Source: Candidatus Puniceispirillum sp. (GTDB lineage Bacteria; Pseudomonadota; Alphaproteobacteria; Puniceispirillales; Puniceispirillaceae). Taken from it: a stretch of DNA of 8,430 nt. The stretch spans positions 1-8,430 of the forward strand of contig JADHOU010000056.1 in the NCBI GenBank assembly GCA_016778825.1, written 5' to 3'. Below the pieces are notes generated by a model that saw only the letters and a list, made by a program, of their open reading frames with translations, did no database searches and was not told where the DNA came from. A program made the translations under genes and the position numbers. Below, one piece after another: positions 1 through 5,257 of the stretch. Every line of letters starts with the position of its first letter. The first letter of the stretch is position 1.

Positions 1-135
1 ATTTGCCTCTTGCAAGCGGTCAAGATCAATCCAGATCGACAAGCCAGACCGGCGCAAAACATGCGATGTCGGATGATGTTCACCGCTATGCCGTGTATGC
101 ACAATATCCGAGACAACAAGGTCGCATGCCGACAT
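1..135 (-). CDS. DUF1365 family protein, N-terminal part (cut by window edge)
   Basis: Only the first 45 codons are inside the window and the frame is still open at base 1. The residues include a DIVHTRHSGEHH stretch and end in SIWIDLDRL. They match the start of DUF1365 (COG3496) proteins, which open with a G-x-V-x-H-x-R segment and then a hydrophobic W/L-LDLD segment. The ATG at 135-133 shares its first base with the TAA stop of the preceding oxidoreductase gene (TAATG), so the two are almost certainly co-transcribed and probably translationally coupled. DUF1365 has no settled biochemical role. It commonly lies next to COG2907 flavoproteins and cyclopropane-fatty-acid-synthase-like methyltransferases, so a role in modifying membrane lipids is inferred from context. 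The next gene downstream, outside the window, could be such a methyltransferase. Confidence 0.72.
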   Translation of the reverse strand, partial: MSACDLVVSDIVHTRHSGEHHPTSHVLRRSGLSIWIDLDRLQEAN

Positions 136-1487
136 TAGGCGATGCCTTGCATCGGTTCGAATAATTTTGCAAAAGCTGCTACTTTTGTTTCCCATGGGAT
201 TTCAACCCCAAGTGTTTTGGCAATAGCAACCGCTGATTTTAGACCATCCTCATGGAATCCGAAACCGGTCCATGCACCGGCAAAAAACAAACCATTCTGC
301 CCTTGAATTTCAGCAAGGCGCGGCTGCATGGCAATCGCCTTGGCGTCAAAAACCGGATGGCGATAGTCAAATTCGCCATGAATTAATGCGGCGGCGGGCA
401 TTCGAACCGGGTTCAGGGTTTCATACAAAGGATAGGCAGGGTCAATTGACTGCAACCGGTTCATCCAATAGGTCAGGCATAGATCGCTTGGGGGTGATAA
501 TTCACCATGGCCAGCGTTACAAGCCACCCCATGCGGTGCGGGCGCTGCCGCTTTGGACACATAGTTCCACGCGGCCCATGCACCGCGTCGTTTCGGCATA
601 AGCGACGCGTCCGAATGCAGTACCGCATGATTGCGTTGAAACCCAAAGGCACCAAGCAGTTCGCGTTCAAGTGGGCTGGCATCATCAATAAGCGCCAAAG
701 ATTGATCGGCATGCGCTGCCATCACAACCTTGTCAAACCACACATCACCTTGGCCCTTGAGATTCACCATCACCCCGCCATTTGCCCGTCTAAGGCCAAT
801 AATATCGGTTTCAAGATGAATCCGGCCACCAAGCTTTGCCGCAATGCGTTTGACATATTCACGCGACCCGCCAGCAACCGTTCGCCATTGCGGCCGATCA
901 ATAAAATTCAATAATTTATGGTTTTCCATGAATCGCATAAATGCCCGCACCGGAAAATCCATCATCGCGTTGGATGTGGCCGACCAGATCGCTGCCCCCA
1001 TCGGCACCAAATGATCATCAACAAAGGCGTTTCCATAGCCTTGGCGGACAACAAATTGACCCAAGGTTTCGCCATCTGGCCCGCTATCCACCTGACGCGC
1101 GGCGGTTTTGTAAAAACGCACAAGATCGGAAAGCATTGACCAATAGCGGCCTTTCAGCAGATTTTCCGGCTGCGCCACCAGCCCCTTGACCGAACCTTCA
1201 TATTCCATTTGTCCGCCGCCAAGCGACACAGAAAACGACATGTCAGTTTCGATATTGGGCACCGATAAATGATCGAAAAGCGCAATTAGATTGGGATAAT
1301 TCAGCGGATTATAAACGATAAAGCCTGTATCAACTGGCACGGCAACATCGCCAAAAATGGCATCGACCGTATGGCTATGCCCGCCAAGACGCGTGGCCTT
1401 TTCAAAAAGATGGACATCACCATGCCCTTGAAGAAGAAAAGCTGACGCCAAGCCGGAAATACCCGAACCAATAACCGCAATACGCAT
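135..1487 (-). CDS. FAD-dependent amine-oxidase-like oxidoreductase (COG2907)
   Basis: This 450-residue flavoprotein has an N-terminal Rossmann FAD-binding motif (GSGISG, residues 7-12) at the end of the first beta strand. The ribose-binding acidic residue is about E29, and GGHSHT lies at 35-40. The C-terminal FAD-contact segment FAGAWTGFGFHEDG begins near residue 402. This is the pattern of COG2907 NAD(P)/FAD-binding proteins, relatives of amine oxidases and phytoene desaturases, and the length is normal. The frame extends to a GTG at 1496, but the ATG at 1487 is preferred because AGGG lies 8 bases before it and the GTG falls inside that ribosome-binding region. DUF1365 follows with a one-base overlap. 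In Rhodobacter-like bacteria this kind of gene set belongs to a stress-induced lipid cluster, and a related flavoprotein (UfaD) desaturates methylated fatty acids on the way to furan fatty acids. Whether this protein does so is inference; the family call itself is firm. Confidence 0.85.
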   Translation of the reverse strand: MRIAVIGSGISGLASAFLLQGHGDVHLFEKATRLGGHSHTVDAIFGDVAVPVDTGFIVYNPLNYPNLIALFDHLSVPNIETDMSFSVSLGGGQMEYEGSVKGLVAQPENLLKGRYWSMLSDLVRFYKTAARQVDSGPDGETLGQFVVRQGYGNAFVDDHLVPMGAAIWSATSNAMMDFPVRAFMRFMENHKLLNFIDRPQWRTVAGGSREYVKRIAAKLGGRIHLETDIIGLRRANGGVMVNLKGQGDVWFDKVVMAAHADQSLALIDDASPLERELLGAFGFQRNHAVLHSDASLMPKRRGAWAAWNYVSKAAAPAPHGVACNAGHGELSPPSDLCLTYWMNRLQSIDPAYPLYETLNPVRMPAAALIHGEFDYRHPVFDAKAIAMQPRLAEIQGQNGLFFAGAWTGFGFHEDGLKSAVAIAKTLGVEIPWETKVAAFAKLFEPMQGIA

Positions 1488-1530
1488 AAAATCCACCCTG
1501 ACTATTCATTACCACTATAGTTAGATTTGC

Positions 1531-1560
1531 TTGGCATTCCATTGCCTTTTTGGCTAGTTA
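1531..1560 (+). promoter_or_regulatory. Possible sigma-70-like promoter for the aldo/keto reductase gene
   Basis: TTGGCA (1531-1536) and TAGTTA (1555-1560) are separated by 18 bases and would place a transcription start roughly 60 bases before the ATG at 1631. Both hexamers are imperfect and AT-rich sequence is common here, so this is only a candidate. No clear promoter was found for the divergent oxidoreductase gene in the same 143-base gap. It does contain the 8-base palindrome ACTATAGT at 1514-1521. Confidence 0.22.
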
Positions 1561-1582
1561 TAAAGAAAACAGAGTCAAAGTC

Positions 1583-1601
1583 GCGAATGAGAACGATTCG
1601 T
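1583..1601. promoter_or_regulatory. Fur-box-like inverted repeat
   Basis: CGAAT (1584-1588) and ATTCG (1596-1600) form a perfect inverted repeat with a 7-base centre. The 19 bases at 1583-1601 agree with the classical enterobacterial Fur consensus at 11 of 19 positions by direct comparison, including the AATGA and ATT cores. The site lies 30 bases before the aldo/keto reductase start, downstream of the candidate promoter. It could therefore act as a repressor block, or serve the divergent gene. The real regulator could be a different dimeric repressor, and a match of this level can occur by chance. Confidence 0.3.
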
Positions 1602-1630
1602 TACCCAGCAATCAAATTTAGGGAAAATCT

Positions 1631-2674
1631 ATGCGCTATAATCAGCTTGGTCGAACCGACATAAAAGTCAGCGCTCTTTGCCTTGGATCCATGACATGGG
1701 GAAGCCAAAACACCGCCCCTGAAGCATATGCCCAAATTGATATGGCGCTTGATCGCGGTGTTAATTTCATTGATACCGCTGAAATGTATCCGGTCAACCC
1801 GCTTGCCAAGGAAACACAAGGCGATACCGAACGCATTCTTGGTGACTGGATTGGCACTTCGGGGCGTCGGCAAGATATCATTCTGGCCACCAAAGTATCG
1901 GGCAAAGGCTATATGAATGTCCGTGATGGTGCGCCAATAACGCCTGCCAGCATTGATCTTGCGCTTAATGCCTCGCTTCGTTCACTGAAAACCGATTACA
2001 TTGATCTTTATCAATTACATTGGCCCAACCGTGGGTCCTATATGTTTCGGCAGAACTGGACCTATGATGCCAGCGGTCAAGATAGTGACGAGGTGCTTGA
2101 CCACATGATCGAGATTCTTCAGCATCTTGAAAAATGCCGTGATGACGGCAAAATCCGCCACATTGGCCTGTCGAATGAAAGCGCATGGGGAACGATGCGG
2201 TGGCTGTCAATTGCGGCCGCCCAAGGCCTGCCCCGTATAGTTAGCGTCCAGAATGAATATAGCCTGCTTTGCCGTCATTTTGACCTTGATATGGCTGAGG
2301 TAGCGCATCATGAAAAAGTGGGTTTATTGGCATTTTCACCGCTTGCAGCCGGATTATTAACTGGAAAATATCAAGGCAATATCACGCCTGATGGGTCACG
2401 GCGAAGCCATGTTGCCGATCTTGGCGGGCGTATTTGCGACACGATGTGGCCAGCGCTTGATGCCTATATGAATATTGCGGCCAAACATGGTTTAAACCCC
2501 GCGCAGATGGCGCTGGCATGGGCGATAAATCGTCCATTTATGACCTCAGCAATTTTTGGCGCAACCAATCTTGACCAGCTTGATGTTGCATTGGGTGCGG
2601 CTGATTTAACGCTTGGCGCGGCGGTGATGGAAGATATTGCCATCGCCTATCGTCAATTCCCTATGCCGTTTTAA
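1631..2674 (+). CDS. tas: NADP(H)-dependent aldo/keto reductase, Tas type
   Basis: This 347-residue protein of the aldo/keto reductase superfamily closely resembles E. coli Tas along its whole length, which is almost identical. Landmarks are the N-terminal MRYNQLGRTDIKVS strand, FIDTAEMYP at 46-54 followed by ETQG at 61-64, TKVSG at 87-91, DLYQLHWP from 125, and IGLSNE in the second half of the barrel. The expected catalytic tetrad is intact: D48, Y53, K88 and H130. The enzyme is cytoplasmic, an (alpha/beta)8 barrel that reduces carbonyl compounds with NADPH; the natural substrate of Tas-type enzymes is not settled. The ATG is well placed behind AGGG with a 7-base spacer. The gene is divergent from the flavoprotein gene and appears monocistronic, because a 116-base gap containing a hairpin follows. 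A Fur-like repeat sits just upstream, so iron-linked control is possible. Confidence 0.9.
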   Translation: MRYNQLGRTDIKVSALCLGSMTWGSQNTAPEAYAQIDMALDRGVNFIDTAEMYPVNPLAKETQGDTERILGDWIGTSGRRQDIILATKVSGKGYMNVRDGAPITPASIDLALNASLRSLKTDYIDLYQLHWPNRGSYMFRQNWTYDASGQDSDEVLDHMIEILQHLEKCRDDGKIRHIGLSNESAWGTMRWLSIAAAQGLPRIVSVQNEYSLLCRHFDLDMAEVAHHEKVGLLAFSPLAAGLLTGKYQGNITPDGSRRSHVADLGGRICDTMWPALDAYMNIAAKHGLNPAQMALAWAINRPFMTSAIFGATNLDQLDVALGAADLTLGAAVMEDIAIAYRQFPMPF

Positions 2675-2718
2675 CGTCAAAGCCAGTCAATTTTTTTGGA
2701 AAAACATCTTGTAGATCG

Positions 2719-2754
2719 GCCGGCAAGCGACCATTCTGTGGTCTCATTTCCGGC
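2719..2754 (+). terminator. Nested hairpin between tas and the malate/tartrate dehydrogenase gene
   Basis: An inner stem GACCA (2729-2733) and TGGTC (2739-2743) with a 5-base loop lies inside an outer pair, GCCGG (2719-2723) and CCGGC (2750-2754). No strong U-run follows, so it is a poor intrinsic terminator. It could equally be structure in the leader of the following gene. It is the only clear secondary structure in this 116-base gap. Confidence 0.3.
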
Positions 2755-2790
2755 TAGTCGTTGGCATAACTCACACAAATGGAAGCAAAC

Positions 2791-3867
2791 ATGGCGAAGA
2801 ATAGATTGAATATTGCAGTTATCCCCGGTGACGGGATTGGTAAGGAAGTCATTCCCGAAGGGCTTCGCGTGTTGCAGGCCGCAATGGAACGATTCGATAT
2901 CAATCTGAATTTTGATCATTTTGATTTCGCCAGCTATGATTACTATGCCAAACATGGGCAAATGATGCCGGATGATTGGAAAGCACAAATCGGCAATCAT
3001 GATGCCATCTATTTTGGCGCTGTTGGCTGGCCTGACGGCATCCCCGACCATGTTTCTTTATGGGGATCCCTAATCCTGTTCCGGCGCGAATTTGATCAAT
3101 ATGTCAATTTGCGGCCGGTCAAACTATTGCCCGGCGTGCCTTCACCTTTGGCCAATCGAGGCCCTGGTGATGTCGATATGATGATTGTCCGCGAAAACAC
3201 CGAGGGTGAATATTCATCGGTTGGCGGGCGCATGTTCCCCAATACTGACCGCGAATTTGTAACCCAACAAAGCGTTATGACCCGTATTGGGGTTGATCGC
3301 GTGTTGAAATTCGCCTTTGACCTGGCGCAAAGCCGCCCCCGCAAGCATCTGACATCAGCAACCAAATCAAATGGCATCTCGATTACAATGCCCTATTGGG
3401 ATGAACGCGTTGAAGAGGTTGCAAAGTCTTATGGTGATGTTAGCTGGGATAAATATCATATTGACATTCTGACCGCCAATTTCGTGCTTCACCCCGATTG
3501 GTTTGATGTTGTCGTGGCCTCTAATCTGTTTGGCGATATCTTATCGGATCTTGGCCCTGCCTGTACCGGCACCATTGGCGTTGCCCCATCGGGCAATATC
3601 AACCCCGAACGGTTATTCCCGTCATTATTCGAGCCGGTTCATGGCTCAGCACCTGATATTGCTGGCAAGGGCATTGCCAATCCAGTTGGCCAAATCTGGG
3701 CTGGCGCCATGATGCTTGAACATCTTGGTTTTGCCGAGGCCGCCAAATGCATCACCGATGCCATCGACACCGCCCTTTCAACACCAGAATTACGCACTGG
3801 CGACCTTGGCGGCAAAGCCGATACTGTAACTTGCGGCACTGGTATTGCCAAAATTGTTGCCGGATAG
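2791..3867 (+). CDS. dmlA: D-malate / tartrate dehydrogenase (decarboxylating), DmlA/TtuC type
   Basis: This 358-residue member of the isocitrate/isopropylmalate dehydrogenase family is much closer to E. coli DmlA and Pseudomonas tartrate dehydrogenase than to LeuB. Subgroup marks include the GAVGWPD and WGSLILFRREFDQY segments (76-104). Other motifs seen are IPGDGIG (11-17), NLRP with R108, RENTEGEYSS (134-143), K192 in TKSNG, D225, NLFGDILSDLG (245-255, metal ligands D249 and D253) and the NAD-binding EPVHGSAPDI (281-290). The enzyme oxidises and decarboxylates D-malate (or related tartrate) to pyruvate and CO2, using NAD+ and a divalent metal. Which substrate it prefers cannot be read from the sequence. 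An upstream in-frame ATG exists at 2779, but the ATG at 2791 has GGAAG five bases before it and gives the usual N-terminus. The HIT gene follows after 9 bases, probably in one transcript. Confidence 0.88.
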   Translation: MAKNRLNIAVIPGDGIGKEVIPEGLRVLQAAMERFDINLNFDHFDFASYDYYAKHGQMMPDDWKAQIGNHDAIYFGAVGWPDGIPDHVSLWGSLILFRREFDQYVNLRPVKLLPGVPSPLANRGPGDVDMMIVRENTEGEYSSVGGRMFPNTDREFVTQQSVMTRIGVDRVLKFAFDLAQSRPRKHLTSATKSNGISITMPYWDERVEEVAKSYGDVSWDKYHIDILTANFVLHPDWFDVVVASNLFGDILSDLGPACTGTIGVAPSGNINPERLFPSLFEPVHGSAPDIAGKGIANPVGQIWAGAMMLEHLGFAEAAKCITDAIDTALSTPELRTGDLGGKADTVTCGTGIAKIVAG

Positions 3868-3876
3868 GCCAACCGC

Positions 3877-4281
3877 ATGGCTTTTACTTTGCACCCCACC
3901 CTTGCCAAAGACAGTATTTTAGCGGCAAAGGTGGGGCTGTTGCAGGTCAGGCTGGTTGATGATGCGCGGTTTTTTTGGCTGCTGATCGTGCCAGAAACCA
4001 CCGCAATCGAACTTCATGATCTAGATGAAAAAACCGCTGAATCCGTGTGGAAATTGGCACGGCGTCTTGGCAAGGCGCTAAAGGCGCATTGCGCTGCTGA
4101 CAAGATCAACAGCGCCGCCATTGGCAATATGGTGCCGCAATTGCATTTCCACATCGTTGCACGGCATATCGGCGACGCTGCATGGCCGCACCCGATTTGG
4201 GGAAATGGCAAGGTCGAACCGCTGGCAGACCCAACCAAGGTCGCCCGCATCGAATCAATTCAAAGCTGGCTTGGCAATTGA
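3877..4281 (+). CDS. HIT (histidine triad) family protein
   Basis: This 134-residue cytoplasmic protein ends its conserved core with N84-M-V-P-Q88-L-H90-F-H92-I-V. That is the histidine-triad active-site segment with glutamine in place of the first histidine. The middle histidine (H90), which is the nucleophile in HIT enzymes, and the last one (H92) are kept. The following segment, DAAWPHPIWG, is typical of a proteobacterial HIT subgroup that carries this Q-x-H-x-H form. HIT proteins hydrolyse or transfer nucleotides (for example diadenosine polyphosphates or nucleoside phosphoramidates); the substrate here is unknown. The start lies 9 bases after the dehydrogenase stop, with a weak AGG 8 bases ahead of it, suggesting an operon. 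The last 22 bases overlap the convergent DUF952 gene. Confidence 0.82.
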   Translation: MAFTLHPTLAKDSILAAKVGLLQVRLVDDARFFWLLIVPETTAIELHDLDEKTAESVWKLARRLGKALKAHCAADKINSAAIGNMVPQLHFHIVARHIGDAAWPHPIWGNGKVEPLADPTKVARIESIQSWLGN

Positions 4282-4595
4282 TGCAGCCCGTCACTGCCAA
4301 GCGGTAATGGGTCAACCGAGCGAACCGCCGATAAAGGCAAATCAGTATAAAGATGCGGAAACAGATCACCGCTTCGCGCTGGTTCCCATTGAATGTCCAA
4401 AACGCTGGCATCAACGGTAATCAGGCGCAGCCCTTCGCGTCCAGCAAAATGCAGCCGCAAGGTTTCAGCCAATTGATCAGCGGTCGAAAAATGGATAAAG
4501 CCATCTTTCAGATCAATTTCCGCGCCAGTAAACCGGCCTAATTTTTCCGCCGAATTCCATGAATCAGCATCACAAATTTTGTAAATATTGCCCAT
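4260..4595 (-). CDS. DUF952 domain protein (COG3502)
   Basis: This 111-residue protein shows the DUF952 pattern: an N-terminal IYKI strand (4-7), W13 and a following alanine, DGFIHFSTADQL (31-42), a hydrophobic LRLITVDASVL strand (56-66) and FPHLY (79-83). The length is normal for the family. The function is not established; the fold is related to small ADP-ribosyltransferase-like or glutathione-S-transferase-associated domains in some annotations, and I would not assign an activity. The frame opens at a TTG at 4607, but that TTG runs into the GAGGA ribosome binding site. The ATG at 4595, five bases after GAGGA, is the better start. The gene is convergent with the HIT gene and their coding regions overlap by 22 bases. 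It is divergent from the DUF2244 gene across 142 bases. Confidence 0.82.
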   Translation of the reverse strand: MGNIYKICDADSWNSAEKLGRFTGAEIDLKDGFIHFSTADQLAETLRLHFAGREGLRLITVDASVLDIQWEPARSGDLFPHLYTDLPLSAVRSVDPLPLGSDGLHQLPSQL

Positions 4596-4737
4596 TTCAT
4601 TCCTCAAAATATCAAAGCAAATCTGGTTTTTAGACTGCTTATCAAGGCCTAAACATCATTCCAGCAAAAAGCAATCCTCTGGCGAATGCCATGCCCCATC
4701 TTGACGGCGCGACCCAATATCACCATCTTCTTATGCA

Positions 4738-5250
4738 ATGAGTGAGAACCAAACCGAATCCCAGCCGCTTGAACGGTTGACCATCTGGCCGCACCGGTCG
4801 CTTTCGCCAAAAGGGTTCGCGATTGTGATTGGGGCTCTGGCCGGATTGCTGTTTGCCATTGGTTTGGGGTTTTTCCTAGCAGGTGCTTGGCCGGTTATTG
4901 GGTTTCTAGGGCTGGAACTTCTTGTCGTCTGGGGTGCGTTCAAGCTGAATTACCGCGCCGCAAAGGTTCGTGAAAGCATTGAAACAACAACCGAAACCCT
5001 AACAGTCGAACATAAAGATCAAGATGGTAATGCAGCCGTGTCAAAATATCCGGTTGGTTGGCTTCGTGTTCAATTAAGCCCACCAGTCGCCCCCGAACCG
5101 GCAGCGCGTTATCATCAGCGCGTGATCCTATCCAGTCATGGCGTTGAAACCGAGATTGGTGCCTTTCTGCATCCAATCGAAAAAGCCAAATTACAACGCG
5201 AAATTGACGGCATGCTCAGCCGATCCAGATTGGCGCGGGACTCAGCTTAA
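4738..5250 (+). CDS. DUF2244 domain integral membrane protein (COG5488)
   Basis: This 170-residue protein has the DUF2244 layout. A short polar N-terminus carries PHRSLSPKGF (18-27), followed by two adjacent hydrophobic helices at about 27-48 and 50-69 joined by GAWPV (49-53). NYRAAKVRES then leads into a soluble C-terminal domain of about 100 residues with beta character. This predicts a small inner-membrane protein with both ends probably cytoplasmic. The molecular function is unknown; in alphaproteobacteria the family is sometimes encoded near respiratory or DNA-repair genes, but nothing here supports a specific role. There is no recognisable Shine-Dalgarno sequence before the ATG, and no alternative in-frame start exists upstream before a TGA at 4702. 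A 16-codon frame (4691-4741) ends over this start codon (ATGA). The gene ends 7 bases from the convergent molybdenum hydroxylase gene. Confidence 0.82.
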   Translation: MSENQTESQPLERLTIWPHRSLSPKGFAIVIGALAGLLFAIGLGFFLAGAWPVIGFLGLELLVVWGAFKLNYRAAKVRESIETTTETLTVEHKDQDGNAAVSKYPVGWLRVQLSPPVAPEPAARYHQRVILSSHGVETEIGAFLHPIEKAKLQREIDGMLSRSRLARDSA

Positions 5251-5257
5251 CACACTG

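Noticed and set aside
507..1189. Several plus-strand open frames (507-914, 918-1139, 941-1189) opposite the flavoprotein gene
   Set aside because: They lack family features and ribosome binding sites and have the composition of antisense shadow frames of a clear FAD-dependent oxidoreductase gene.
2677..3051. Minus-strand 124-codon frame over the start of the dehydrogenase gene
   Set aside because: It lies antisense to the highly conserved N-terminal domain of the DmlA-type enzyme and shows no recognisable domain.
3639..4001. Minus-strand 120-codon frame across the dehydrogenase-HIT junction
   Set aside because: It is antisense to two well-supported genes and has no family-like motif.
4106..4420. 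Overlapping frames on both strands at the HIT/DUF952 junction
   Set aside because: They are explained as shadows of the HIT and DUF952 coding regions, which carry clear family motifs.
4733..4741. Two-codon mini frame ATG-CAA-TGA before the DUF2244 start
   Set aside because: It is the end of the 16-codon frame starting at 4691 and far too short to support by itself.
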